A DNA stretch of 64,000 bases from an uncultured Acetatifactor sp. (lineage in GTDB: Bacteria > Bacillota > Clostridia > Lachnospirales > Lachnospiraceae): assembly GCA_947627115.1 (NCBI GenBank), contig CANQUQ010000002.1, positions 1 through 64,000 of the forward strand, written 5' to 3'. Every line of letters starts with the position of its first letter. Position 1 is the stretch's first letter. Below are positions 28,770 through 37,270 of this stretch, piece by piece. Made by a program: the position numbers and the translations under genes. The notes beneath the pieces are model-generated. The model was not told the origin of the DNA. It searched no databases and saw only the letters and a program-made list of their open reading frames with translations.

Positions 28770-31637
28770 TTACTGTGCGTCCTCCTTTTCGAGCCGGTCC
28801 AGCATTTGGCGCAATAACTGTTCCGCGTTGTCATCCTCATACATCTTTAACTGATTCTTTATATCCCACAGCCTTTTCTTCACATCGGCATCATGCCGGT
28901 ATCTCAGCAATTCTTCCACAATACCGGCACATTCCTTGGATTTGAAATCCTCCAGCTTCTCAAGGGCCTCCTGCAGCCGCTGCAGCAGTGTGGCCCGATC
29001 CATGCCGATGCTTTCCTCCCCGGCGGACGGGTCGTCCGACGCCTGCTGCTCCAGGAAATGTTGAATGGCCTTCACCTGCCTGTCATAGCCGGCGAGCAGC
29101 TCTGCGGAATGCATCTTGATAAAAGCGATATCGCCCCGCATAGCGGCCTCTTCATGTTCCCTGGCCTGGGCCGAGAGCTCCATCGCTCCCACGTTGGCGG
29201 ATGCGCTCTTCAGGCCGTGAACCTCGATCCCGTAGTCGGTAATGTCCTCATCCTCCAGCAGCTGTTTCAGATGGCCGTGCTTCCTCTGTCCGTCCAGACA
29301 GTACAGCTGCAGCAGTTCCAGGTAGTCCTCCACTTTCCCGGAATGATGCTTTTTGGCCTCCTCCACATCGATTCCCTCTATCTGTATGTCGTCGAAACGG
29401 ATCTCCGGCCCGTGGCTCACCGTATTCTCATGGACAGCCTTCTGCTTGTAAGCGTTGGGGATCCACCTGGAAAGCACCTCGTTCAATGGCTTTCTGTCAA
29501 GAGGCTTTGCTATAAAATCCTGGAAGCCGTTGTTGAGAAATTTCTCTCTGACACCGGCCATGGCGTTCGCCGTCAGCGCGATCACAATGGGCGTTCTGCC
29601 GTTGACGCCGCAATCTTCGCGAATGATCCTTGTGGCTTCGATACCGTCCATCTCCGGCATCATATGGTCCATAAAAATGATGTTGAACCTTGTGTCCCGC
29701 ACCATTTTGATAGCTTCCGCCCCGCTGGAGGCCTCATACAGTTCAAAACCGTACGCCTTCAGAAAACCGATCGCCACCTTCCGGTTGATCAGATTGTCGT
29801 CCACCACCAGGACCTTATAATTTTTGACCACGAAGACCTCGGTCTCCTCCTCCGCCCGGTCAGGGACATCCGGCACCTCGGCCAGCGTGCGTCTGTCAAC
29901 GATCTTTTGAGGGATCGTGACGGTAAAGATGCTTCCCTCACCGTACACGCTCTCCACCGCAATGCTTCCCTTCATCAGCTGCACAAAGCGCTTTGTGATC
30001 GACAGCCCCAGGCCGGTCCCTTCCACGCCCCGGTTTCTGCCCGAATCGATCTGCTTGAAATCCTCGAATATCTTCTCCAGGTCCTCCTGCTTAATGCCGC
30101 ACCCGGTATCCTGAACGGCGAACACAAGGTTCTCCATGTCCTCCTGATTTCCGGCCGATCCCTTCACCGTCAACTTTACAAAGCCCTTTTTCGTGAACTT
30201 GACGGCATTGTTCAATATATTGATAAGAACCTGTTTGAGCCTGACATCGTCCCCGTAATACCTGCAGGGAATCTCCGTGTCATATTCACATTTTAACTCC
30301 AGCCCCCGCTGAGTGGCCGCGACATTGATCAGGCTCACGACCTCCTCGATGACGCCCTTTATGTAGTACTCTACAGGCACCAGCTCCATCTTGCCCGCCT
30401 CTACCTTAGACAGGTCCAGGACATCGTTTATGATCGCCAGCAGATTCTGCGAAGCCGCCTTGATATCACAGGCGTAGCCGTACACCTTGCGGCCGCGGCT
30501 CTCCTCCATAATGATATCGCTGAGTCCGACTACCGCATTCATCGGCGTCCTTATCTCATGAGACATATTCGCCAGGAATTCGCTCTTGGCCATATTGGCC
30601 TGCTCCGCATCCTTGCGCACACGCTTGATCTCTTCGATATAATTGTTCATCTCAGTCATATCGAAAATAATGACCGCATAGCCCTGACTCTTGCCGTTCT
30701 CATCCGTGATCTGCCGGACATGGCTCTCATAGTAACGGTCGTTCAGGCTGAAGTTCTTCCTGGCGTCCTCCTCCAGGATCTCCTGCGGAAAATCCTCCAG
30801 ATTCTCAATGCTGTCGCCCACCGTCTGAAAATCCAGCTCCGTGAAAATACCGGCCGCCGCAGGATTGTAGCTGACAATACATCTATTCTGGTCAAGCATG
30901 ATGACGCCGTCTTCCATATTTCTGAGCACCATGTCCGATGCCAGCCGGTTGAATTCATAATTTCTCCGGCTCCAGACCAGTATGACCACCAGCGCCAGAG
31001 CTCCCCCAAGCGCCGCCGGAGTAAAATCGTAGCTCAGATATATATGCCCTATGTAGGTGAACAGCGCCAGCACCGGAAACAGAGAGATCAGTATGAATCT
31101 CTTATATTTTCCCTCCATGACCGTGCTTGACCTTGTGACGACGGAATGTATCAGCGCATAGAGCGACATTCCGTAAGGTACCATATACGCCAGAAGAAAG
31201 AGGGCCGTATAGCCCGGACCGTAGGTCAAGCGCAGGTAGAAATGGCTCCCGTCCTCCGTCAGCCATTCGATGTTCTTAAAAATAAGGTCATGATACTCGC
31301 AGGTACATACTATGCCCAGCATGGGGATATCCAATATCAGCAGCAGGATCAGCAGCTTGTACGGGACCTTTTCATTGCAGTATTGGAACATGAACCAGCA
31401 GTAAAAAACAGGGATGAAGATCACTCCCAGGTACTGCATCTTTACGGCGACCATAGCGGCTTCCATTGTCCCGGCGGTCACCTCCAGAAGATAACCGACA
31501 TTGAGAACGGTAGCCCCCGCCATGAACAGGCTCATCAGCTTCTGCTCTCTGGAACCGTCCCCATAAAGCAAGAGTCCCTGAGCGATAAAGGTAAGACAGA
31601 TCACCACGACCTGCAGGCTAATGATCAAGCTATACAT
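28770..31637 (-). CDS. Hybrid sensor histidine kinase (7TM, PAS, kinase, receiver, Hpt)
   Basis: A 955-residue multi-step phosphorelay kinase. Order: seven-helix N-terminal sensor (about 1-222, 7TM histidine-kinase type), PAS domain (about 230-335), HisKA with His360 (ANMSHEIRTPMN), HATPase (about 465-575; NILNNAVKFT, DTGCGIKQ, GTGLGLS), receiver (about 605-725) with Asp657 (IIFMDHMMP), Hpt domain (about 745-860) with His807 (VHGLKSASAN), and a 70-residue tail (about 880-950) that resembles the repeats in the downstream regulator. The ATG at 31637 follows GGAGGTGTCAC; a longer frame upstream lacks a site. The phosphate path would be His360, Asp657, His807, then probably Asp53 of the neighbour. 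Signal unknown. Confidence 0.94.
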   Translation of the reverse strand: MYSLIISLQVVVICLTFIAQGLLLYGDGSREQKLMSLFMAGATVLNVGYLLEVTAGTMEAAMVAVKMQYLGVIFIPVFYCWFMFQYCNEKVPYKLLILLLILDIPMLGIVCTCEYHDLIFKNIEWLTEDGSHFYLRLTYGPGYTALFLLAYMVPYGMSLYALIHSVVTRSSTVMEGKYKRFILISLFPVLALFTYIGHIYLSYDFTPAALGGALALVVILVWSRRNYEFNRLASDMVLRNMEDGVIMLDQNRCIVSYNPAAAGIFTELDFQTVGDSIENLEDFPQEILEEDARKNFSLNDRYYESHVRQITDENGKSQGYAVIIFDMTEMNNYIEEIKRVRKDAEQANMAKSEFLANMSHEIRTPMNAVVGLSDIIMEESRGRKVYGYACDIKAASQNLLAIINDVLDLSKVEAGKMELVPVEYYIKGVIEEVVSLINVAATQRGLELKCEYDTEIPCRYYGDDVRLKQVLINILNNAVKFTKKGFVKLTVKGSAGNQEDMENLVFAVQDTGCGIKQEDLEKIFEDFKQIDSGRNRGVEGTGLGLSITKRFVQLMKGSIAVESVYGEGSIFTVTIPQKIVDRRTLAEVPDVPDRAEEETEVFVVKNYKVLVVDDNLINRKVAIGFLKAYGFELYEASSGAEAIKMVRDTRFNIIFMDHMMPEMDGIEATRIIREDCGVNGRTPIVIALTANAMAGVREKFLNNGFQDFIAKPLDRKPLNEVLSRWIPNAYKQKAVHENTVSHGPEIRFDDIQIEGIDVEEAKKHHSGKVEDYLELLQLYCLDGQRKHGHLKQLLEDEDITDYGIEVHGLKSASANVGAMELSAQAREHEEAAMRGDIAFIKMHSAELLAGYDRQVKAIQHFLEQQASDDPSAGEESIGMDRATLLQRLQEALEKLEDFKSKECAGIVEELLRYRHDADVKKRLWDIKNQLKMYEDDNAEQLLRQMLDRLEKEDAQ

Positions 31638-31728
31638 GTGACACCTCCAGGCCCACACACTGCCCTTGTTGCAGATTCCTGCCGTCAAAATAAACGAAAA
31701 ACACAATCAGACAGCTATTCTTTCTTGT

Positions 31729-31734
31729 ATTATA
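31729..31734 (-). promoter_or_regulatory. Candidate -10 box upstream of the hybrid kinase gene
   Basis: A perfect TATAAT on the minus strand, about 90 bases before the start codon. No convincing -35 box is seen at 16-18 bases, so the call is tentative. Confidence 0.35.
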
Positions 31735-31786
31735 GTACCAGTTTTCCAGCCTTTTGTCTACAATAAGTTGCGTCTTCCCGCCATTG

Positions 31787-31824
31787 AAAAAACCCCGCAG
31801 CCACTCCTAAAGAGGGTTGCGGGG
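31787..31824 (-). terminator. Terminator after tsf (end of rpsB-tsf unit)
   Basis: Minus strand GC-rich stem CCCCGCAACC / GGCTGCGGGG (one mismatch) with a loop of about 12 bases, followed by TTTTTT (plus A run 31787-31792). Strong intrinsic terminator, 19 bases after the tsf stop. Confidence 0.9.
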
Positions 31825-31842
31825 CAACACGGTCCTGCTGTA

Positions 31843-32781
31843 TTAAGCGTTCATCTGCGCAGCGACTTCTGCGGCAAAATCCTCCTGCTTCTTCTCCAGA
31901 CCTTCTCCGGTCTCAAAGCGGACGAACCTGGCGATGCTTAAGTCCGCGCCGTTCTCCTTTGCCACCTGTGCCAGATACTGTGCGACGGTCTGCTTGCCGT
32001 CTTCTGCCTTTACATATACCTGCTCAAGAAGGCATACCTCCTTCAGCTCCTTGTTCAGACGGCCTATGATAGCTCCCTCGATCACCTTCTCAGGCTTGCC
32101 CGCCATCTTGGGATCCTGTTCGATCTGTGCGGCGATGATCTCTCTCTCATGCGCCTTGAACTCCTCGGACACGTCTCCGGTAGCCACATACTTCGGGCTG
32201 AGCGCCGCCACCTGCATGGCAATGTTGGTGAGCGCCTCCTTTACGGCGTCGTTCACCACGTTCGTCTTCGCCTCGACAATAACGCCGATACGTCCGCCGC
32301 CGTGCACATAAGAAACGACACAGCCGTCGGAAGCCGCGATCTTCTCAAATCTTCTGATGCTCAGCTTCTCGCCGATCACGGCGATCTTGTCCACCAGAGC
32401 TTCCTTTACGGTCTTGGAGCTGTCCTCGATCCATTTCTCCTCCAGGAAGGTGTCCATATCCGATGCGGAGGACTTCACTGCCTGCCTTGCCACCGCCTCT
32501 ACGAACTGCTGGAACGTCTCGTTCTTCGCCACAAAGTCCGTCTCGGAATTCACTTCCACCACCGCTGCCACACTGTCGCCCTCGGCAGCGATACGGCAGA
32601 TGCCCTCCGCCGCGATACGGCCTTCCTTCTTCACAGCCTTGGCCTGACCGTTCTTTCTCAGGACCTCAACTGCCTCCTCCATATTTCCGCCCGTCTCATT
32701 CAGGGCCTTCTTACAATCCATCATGCCGGCGCCGGTCTGCTCGCGCAGTTCCTTCACCATAGCTGCTGTGATCTCTGCCAT
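31843..32781 (-). CDS. tsf: Elongation factor Ts
   Basis: A 312-residue nucleotide exchange factor for EF-Tu. The N-terminal UBA-like domain (MVKELREQTGAGMMDCKKAL and EAVEVLRKNG) and the core with the contact motif SETDFVAKNETF are intact; an EQDPKMAGKPEKVIEGAI-type segment and the C-terminal module follow. Length is in the normal range. It begins 36 bp downstream of rpsB, the universal order, and is followed by a strong terminator. Confidence 0.98.
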   Translation of the reverse strand: MAEITAAMVKELREQTGAGMMDCKKALNETGGNMEEAVEVLRKNGQAKAVKKEGRIAAEGICRIAAEGDSVAAVVEVNSETDFVAKNETFQQFVEAVARQAVKSSASDMDTFLEEKWIEDSSKTVKEALVDKIAVIGEKLSIRRFEKIAASDGCVVSYVHGGGRIGVIVEAKTNVVNDAVKEALTNIAMQVAALSPKYVATGDVSEEFKAHEREIIAAQIEQDPKMAGKPEKVIEGAIIGRLNKELKEVCLLEQVYVKAEDGKQTVAQYLAQVAKENGADLSIARFVRFETGEGLEKKQEDFAAEVAAQMNA

Positions 32782-32817
32782 ATTTCTTCTCCTTCTGCTG
32801 CATACTGACAGCTTATA

Positions 32818-33597
32818 TTATGCTTCCTCCGCCTCTGCAACTTCCTCAATGTCCTGAGGGGCTTCCGCCTCTGCTCCGTCCTCCGCTGCGGCATCCGTCT
32901 CAGTGTAAACGGCCTCTCCCTGATTTGCCTCGATGACTGCGTCAGCCATCTTGGATACGATCAGCTTCACGGCCCTGATGGCATCGTCGTTGCCGGGAAT
33001 AATATAATCAAGCTCCTCCGGGTCGCAGTTCGTGTCGCCGATTCCGATCAGAGTGATGCCCAGCGCGTGGGCCTCCTGCACACAGATCCTTTCCTTCTTG
33101 GGATCCACCACAAAGATAGCATCCGGAATCCTGGTCATATTCTTGATGCCGCCAAGATTCTTCTCCAGCTTCTCCCACTCCTTGCGAAGCCCGATCACTT
33201 CCTTCTTGGGAAGCACATCGAACGTGCCGTCCTCCGACATCTTCTCAATAGCGTGAAGTCTTGCGATCCTCGACCGAATGGTCTTGAAGTTGGTCAGCAT
33301 GCCGCCCAGCCATCTCTCGTTCACATAATACATACCGCAGCGCTCAGCCTCGGTCTTTACGGCGTCCTGCGCCTGCTTCTTGGTCCCCACGAAAAGGATG
33401 GTGCCGCCCTGTGCCGCGATCTCCGACACTGCTCTGTAAGCTTCATCCACCTTGCCGACAGACTTCTGCAGGTCGATGATATGGATACCGTTCCTCTCGG
33501 TAAAGATGTAAGGAGCCATCTTGGGGTTCCATCTTCTGGTCTGGTGTCCGAAGTGCACACCTGCCTCCAACAGCTGCTTCATTGAAATAACGCTCAT
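32818..33597 (-). CDS. rpsB: 30S ribosomal protein S2
   Basis: A 259-residue ribosomal protein of the small subunit. Signature blocks are visible: [67 protein letters not shown] and [22 protein letters not shown]. An acidic low-complexity tail (A, E and D, about 225-259) extends beyond the E. coli length, as is common in Firmicutes. It has a near-consensus promoter and a leader of about 155 nt. The fla/che operon ends 300 bp upstream on the same strand, the arrangement known from Bacillus. Confidence 0.98.
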   Translation of the reverse strand: MSVISMKQLLEAGVHFGHQTRRWNPKMAPYIFTERNGIHIIDLQKSVGKVDEAYRAVSEIAAQGGTILFVGTKKQAQDAVKTEAERCGMYYVNERWLGGMLTNFKTIRSRIARLHAIEKMSEDGTFDVLPKKEVIGLRKEWEKLEKNLGGIKNMTRIPDAIFVVDPKKERICVQEAHALGITLIGIGDTNCDPEELDYIIPGNDDAIRAVKLIVSKMADAVIEANQGEAVYTETDAAAEDGAEAEAPQDIEEVAEAEEA

Positions 33598-33753
33598 TTT
33601 TCTACCTCCGTTTGGTTACCTTCTTCCGCACTGCCCTGTATGCGTCTCTTCCGCATGCACCGGATCTGCGTCAATACCCGGCTGTCTCCTACGGCTACCC
33701 CCGTGATACAAGGGCACCACCGTCGAATGGAAGTGCGTGCTTTTTTATGCAAC
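33598..33753 (-). promoter_or_regulatory. Long 5' leader of rpsB, candidate ribosomal-protein autoregulatory RNA
   Basis: From the predicted start site near 33753 to the rpsB ATG there are about 155 nt with no gene. The region holds several complementary short segments, for example GGTGCCCTTGTATCACGGGGGT and a central GCATGCGGAAGAGACGCAT-like segment, suggesting stems. S2 leaders that bind S2 are known in other bacteria; that this is one is inference. Confidence 0.45.
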
Positions 33754-33759
33754 GGTTGA

Positions 33760-33788
33760 ATTATAACATAACAAACCCCCTGTGACAA
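33760..33788 (-). promoter_or_regulatory. Sigma-A promoter of rpsB-tsf
   Basis: Minus strand TTGTCA (33783-33788), 17-base spacer, TATAAT (33760-33765). The -35 box lies inside the loop of the hairpin at 33773-33796. Confidence 0.85.
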
Positions 33789-33798
33789 GGGGGTTTTT
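33773..33798. terminator. Short terminator-like hairpin upstream of rpsB
   Basis: AAACCCCC / GGGGGTTT stem of eight pairs with an eight-base loop; five T follow on the plus strand, and only a poor T tract on the minus strand. It could end transcription from either side, though the minus-strand fla/che transcript is the only obvious candidate. The rpsB -35 box is in the loop. Confidence 0.5.
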
Positions 33799-33839
33799 GC
33801 GTTTCCTTATGAAATATTTTTGCGTTTCCTTATGAAATA
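33794..33839. repeat. Two tandem 23-bp repeats between rpsB and the MltG-like gene
   Basis: Unit at 33794-33816 is repeated exactly at 33817-33839, followed by a degenerate partial copy ending near 33858. No gene is seen here. Confidence 0.8.
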
Positions 33840-33875
33840 TTTCCGATGAAATATTTCCGCCGAATCCCGATGAAG

Positions 33876-33921
33876 ATCAGCGGGCGATCGTCCCGGCTAT
33901 CAGCGGGCAATCGTCCCGGCT
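33876..33921. repeat. 23-bp tandem duplication across the 3' end of the MltG-like gene
   Basis: 33876-33898 and 33899-33921 are identical except for one base. The second copy contains the last codons and stop of the MltG-like gene (stop 33900-33902), so the first is a duplicate of the gene's tail lying outside it. Confidence 0.8.
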
Positions 33922-34544
33922 ATCTCCTCCCAGGTCGCGCCATACGGAATTTGATAGTCTCCGGTCCGGACCGTCTTGGAATAACCGTTTTCCACCAGAT
34001 AATCGTCGAACTCCCGCGCGTCCTCCACAAGACCGGCCTCCTCCAACCGACGGCTCACGGTATAGGAGCTGTCCCCGCGCACGACTCGGATCGTCACTGT
34101 CCCACTCTCCGAGCCGGACGGCGATGCCGAGGACGGCACTGCCCCGGACGGCTCTGTCCCCTGAGCTTCCGGGCTTACCGCAGGCTCTTCCGTATTGACC
34201 GGCCCCGGAGCTGCCGATGTGGGAACCGGACTTTGGGAAGGACTCGGAACCGGACTGGGGGAGGCGCTTGGATCCGGACTTTCAGAGGCGCTTGCATCCG
34301 GGCTGGGGGACGTACTCGGAACCGGACTTTGAGACGGGCTCGGAGCCGGACTGGGGGCCGTAACCTCCCTGCCGCCCGTATCGGAAAGTGTCCGGGACGC
34401 TTCCTCCACCATGCCCAATTCCAGAGCCTTCGCCCGAATTTCCGCATCGGTCAGCGGCGTTCCCGCCTCCGAGTTCAATCCCATTATCAGGGCCGTGACA
34501 AAGATCCCTATTCCCAACCCTCTCAAATAATACCGCAGTTTCAC
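33900..34544 (-). CDS. MltG-like membrane protein reduced to anchor, linker and LysM-like module
   Basis: A 214-residue protein with one N-terminal membrane helix (about 8-24), a short helical segment, a long Ser/Pro-rich linker (about 64-145, many SPSP repeats), and a C-terminal module (about 147-214) like the LysM-like N-terminal subdomain of endolytic transglycosylase MltG (SSYTVSRRLEEAGLVEDAREFDDYL ... TGDYQIPYGATWEEIA, here split to keep it short). The glycan-cleaving YceG domain is absent, so it probably only binds the wall. The start is a GTG at 34544, with GGAGG six bases upstream. It closes the fla/che operon, 18 bp after the SwrB-position gene. Confidence 0.75.
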   Translation of the reverse strand: MKLRYYLRGLGIGIFVTALIMGLNSEAGTPLTDAEIRAKALELGMVEEASRTLSDTGGREVTAPSPAPSPSQSPVPSTSPSPDASASESPDPSASPSPVPSPSQSPVPTSAAPGPVNTEEPAVSPEAQGTEPSGAVPSSASPSGSESGTVTIRVVRGDSSYTVSRRLEEAGLVEDAREFDDYLVENGYSKTVRTGDYQIPYGATWEEIAGTIAR

Positions 34545-34562
34545 AGAATTCCTCCGATTTCG

Positions 34563-35270
34563 TTAAGCTTTTCCCTCAGCAGTGTCCCCGTCGAACAGAT
34601 CCAGCACCAGCTTCACCTCGCCCACGCCCAGCCCCAGTTCCCTGGCGATGCTGACCTTGTCCATCCCCTGGCCGTAGAGCTCGCGGATCCGATCATTGGA
34701 GTTGCCCCCGGACGCCACGTGCATCTCATCCGCCCCGGCGGGCTCCGCCTTTTCCTTCAGGGCTTCCCGATTCCGCTCCATCGCCATCTGTTCCTCCGCC
34801 GTCCTTACAAAGGCGGCCTTCGGTATCTCTACCGTTTCCGGCGTAAGCTTCTGGAATGTACTGACTGTCTCCTCCGCCTCCTTGACGGTACGGTTCACCT
34901 CGGAGACCGTATTTTTGAGATTCACATGCTTGCTGTTCAGCATATCGTAGAGGAACATTGCCTCCTCATGATTTCTGTGTATCTCTGACAGCACGGTATC
35001 GGAATATTCATTGATCGCCATGATCTTCTCGTTAGACAGACGCTCCAGAGAACGCTCTGTCTTTTCCATGGCATAGGTGACTGCCTCGTTTACCACGTCG
35101 TCCAGGTGCTCCCGCACAGTGCCCATCTCCCTGTCCACCATGGCCTTGATCTCCTCGCGGGCAACGGGCGCAGCTTTTGCCTGACCTTTCTCCACTCTCG
35201 CCGGAATCAGAAAGCTCAGTATAAAAACAATTCCTCCCAAGATAAGAAGGATGACCTCTGTAACTCCCAT
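34563..35270 (-). CDS. Membrane-anchored coiled-coil protein in SwrB position, DUF6115-like
   Basis: A 235-residue protein with one N-terminal helix (about 4-22), a long charged helical region (about 35-165, likely coiled coil) and a C-terminal helix-turn-helix-like segment (about 190-228: NDRIRELYGQGMDKVSIARELGLGVGEVKLVL, of the DUF6115 kind). It sits downstream of the sigma factor and FapA genes, where Bacillus has swrB, an activator of flagellar assembly. An equivalent role is plausible but not shown. A GCCGC-type hairpin lies just upstream of its ribosome binding site. Confidence 0.7.
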   Translation of the reverse strand: MGVTEVILLILGGIVFILSFLIPARVEKGQAKAAPVAREEIKAMVDREMGTVREHLDDVVNEAVTYAMEKTERSLERLSNEKIMAINEYSDTVLSEIHRNHEEAMFLYDMLNSKHVNLKNTVSEVNRTVKEAEETVSTFQKLTPETVEIPKAAFVRTAEEQMAMERNREALKEKAEPAGADEMHVASGGNSNDRIRELYGQGMDKVSIARELGLGVGEVKLVLDLFDGDTAEGKA

Positions 35271-35280
35271 CTATCCTCTT

Positions 35281-35301
35281 TCCGCCGCTTTATGGCGGCT
35301 G
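35281..35301 (-). other. Small hairpin before the DUF6115-like gene
   Basis: CCGCC/GGCGG stem of five pairs with a seven-base loop (plus 35282-35299), 12 bases upstream of the start codon region. Resembles in placement the hairpins at 6317 and 16654 but is not the same sequence. Confidence 0.5.
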
Positions 35302-35309
35302 TGCCTTCC

Positions 35310-35615
35310 TCAGATTTTAATGTCAAAGCCGCCGCGTCCACGGACCACGACCCGGTCCTTTGATTCCCTTTTTCGGTGTCTGCCGCCGTCCCCCTGATAC
35401 TCGCCGTTTCCCTTTTCCTTTGCATCGGGATTGTTCTGATGCCACTCGGCATTGTCGCTGCTGTGTACCTCGCGGACCCTCTGCTCCGTCGTCTTCTGCA
35501 TCTGCTGATTGATATTCGTCTGATCCACAAGACCTTTGTTGTCCTCGTTCTGTTTGACTGCAGAATAATCCTGCGCCCTTGATATGGTCGTGAGCTCTAT
35601 AGATCCGAATGCCAT
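35310..35615 (-). CDS. Small conserved-position protein of the flagellar operon, unknown function
   Basis: A 101-residue hydrophilic protein, rich in Q, N, E, K, R and G, with no membrane segment. The middle (VDQTNINQQMQKTTEQRVREV) looks helical and the C-terminus is a basic, glycine-rich tail (KRESKDRVVVRGRGG). It begins at an ATG after GGGAGG and lies between the FapA-like and DUF6115-like genes. I do not recognise a family; its place in the operon and good ribosome binding site support it as a real gene linked to motility. Confidence 0.7.
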   Translation of the reverse strand: MAFGSIELTTISRAQDYSAVKQNEDNKGLVDQTNINQQMQKTTEQRVREVHSSDNAEWHQNNPDAKEKGNGEYQGDGGRHRKRESKDRVVVRGRGGFDIKI

Positions 35616-35654
35616 ATATATCCCTCCCCGGAATGCCGCGCGCCGGACGGCACG

Positions 35655-37244
35655 TCACATCGGCTTCATTGTGATCTCGCCCTTTTCGCGGACAAATTTA
35701 CAGTACTGAAAGCTGGACTGTATCGTGCGGGACACGTCGCCGATAATAATGGTGGTGCCGGCATGGATCTCATTGTTGACTACCACCTCCGCCAGCTTCT
35801 GCACCTCCATCATGGCCCGGAACCGCTCCATTCTCTCATTCATGACCTTCAGTTCCGCACCCTTCTCTTCCACCAGCTTTGCCACGCTCTTATAATATTT
35901 TATCTGGCTCTCATTGTACTGAACGCCCTTGGTGAGTTTTTCCTTAAAGGTGCTCAGTATGACTTCCCCGTTCTTGACTGTCTTGTTCAATTCCTCCAGC
36001 GCCCGCTGCATCCGGCTGTACTGAGTCTTGATCAGCGGATTTACGCCCACCTCGATAATGGTAGAGGAACCCATGCCGGCGCCGATCGTCTTAGCCGTCA
36101 CCTTGGTCCCGGCCTGGACATAGCCTCCCACCACGACTCCCTTTCTGCCTTCCACACGGATTTCCCCGCCGGCCGAGACCTTGCTGTGCATAATGGCCTC
36201 CGCCTCGATGTAACCGCCTGCCGCCACTCTGGAGTTCTCCAGGAATTTTACCACCACGTTGCCGCCGGCCTTCAGATAGCCCTTCTGCATGCCGTTCATG
36301 CCCTTGGATATCACGATATTTCCGCCGGCTATGATCTTTGCGCCCTCCACCAGACCGTCGACTATGACATTGCCGCCGGCTTTGACCTCAAAGTTTTCCG
36401 CCACATTGCCGTCTACCTGGATACTTCCCTCGTAGTCCAGATTTCCCGTGGACACGTCCACTCCCTTGACCTGATAAACGTCGGCCACAAACACCTTATC
36501 GTCCACCAGGGACACGTGGCCGTCCACCTTGGAGGTGATGAACGTTTTATCCTCGGACAGCTCAATGTTCCTTCCGAATTTCAGCGTCTCCCGGCGCACC
36601 TCTCTGGGCTTGATGGGCTGATCGAATATGTCATGCCCCTCCTGCCCCGGTCTTTCCGGGATGATCCGCGCCAGCACATCACCCTTTTTACACTGATTGA
36701 TGATGGTCATGTGGAAGTAATCCACACTCCCGTCCTCGCGCTGCTTGGGCCTTCTGCGCATATCGGTATTAAAATTATACTCGATCCGTGCGTCCTCGCC
36801 CTGCACCGGTTCCTGCCCCTCCGCCAGCAGCAGATCCGTGCAGTAGCATCCGGAGCCTGAGAAATGATCCTGCAGCATCTGCATCCGAAGTCCGAAACCG
36901 ATGCCGCGGTACTTCATATCCTTCAGGAAATCGTCCAGCGTGATCCTGCTGCCCGTGCCCGCCGGCGGGATAAAACGCACATAGGCCGTCATCTTATCCT
37001 CGCTCACCGTCAGATGATAGGATTCCGGACAGGCGGGACAGGTCCCCCTGCCCAAGCGGCAGACGGTATCTTCCTCGTCCATGAGGCACTTTTCTATTTG
37101 CTTTCTGTCATAGCCGATTCCGAGGCTGTCCAGATATCCCAGCAGCTCCGGCAGATCGATCTCCTCGCCGCCGTCCCTGGGTCTATATAACGCCACTCCG
37201 TAACCTTCGGGATCGTTCACTACTCGAAAGTAACCATTCTGCAT
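35655..37244 (-). CDS. fapA: FapA/DUF342 family polymer-forming protein of the flagellar operon
   Basis: A 529-residue cytoplasmic protein of the DUF342/FapA family. The centre (about 220-400) is a right-handed parallel beta-helix of short repeats such as VEVKAGGNVIVDGLVEG, AGGNIVISKGM, AGGYIEAEAIM, AGGEIRVEG; the C-terminal part (about 405-495) is a charged helical region. The N-terminal part (about 1-200) has a globular domain with a conserved CPAC-like pair. Family members in Clostridia and Bacillus sit next to sigD; roles in flagellar placement or cell shape have been suggested, but the biochemical function is unclear. It starts 26 bp after sigD. Confidence 0.88.
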   Translation of the reverse strand: MQNGYFRVVNDPEGYGVALYRPRDGGEEIDLPELLGYLDSLGIGYDRKQIEKCLMDEEDTVCRLGRGTCPACPESYHLTVSEDKMTAYVRFIPPAGTGSRITLDDFLKDMKYRGIGFGLRMQMLQDHFSGSGCYCTDLLLAEGQEPVQGEDARIEYNFNTDMRRRPKQREDGSVDYFHMTIINQCKKGDVLARIIPERPGQEGHDIFDQPIKPREVRRETLKFGRNIELSEDKTFITSKVDGHVSLVDDKVFVADVYQVKGVDVSTGNLDYEGSIQVDGNVAENFEVKAGGNVIVDGLVEGAKIIAGGNIVISKGMNGMQKGYLKAGGNVVVKFLENSRVAAGGYIEAEAIMHSKVSAGGEIRVEGRKGVVVGGYVQAGTKVTAKTIGAGMGSSTIIEVGVNPLIKTQYSRMQRALEELNKTVKNGEVILSTFKEKLTKGVQYNESQIKYYKSVAKLVEEKGAELKVMNERMERFRAMMEVQKLAEVVVNNEIHAGTTIIIGDVSRTIQSSFQYCKFVREKGEITMKPM

Positions 37245-37270
37245 AGTATTATCCCCATTTTTGCTTCCAA

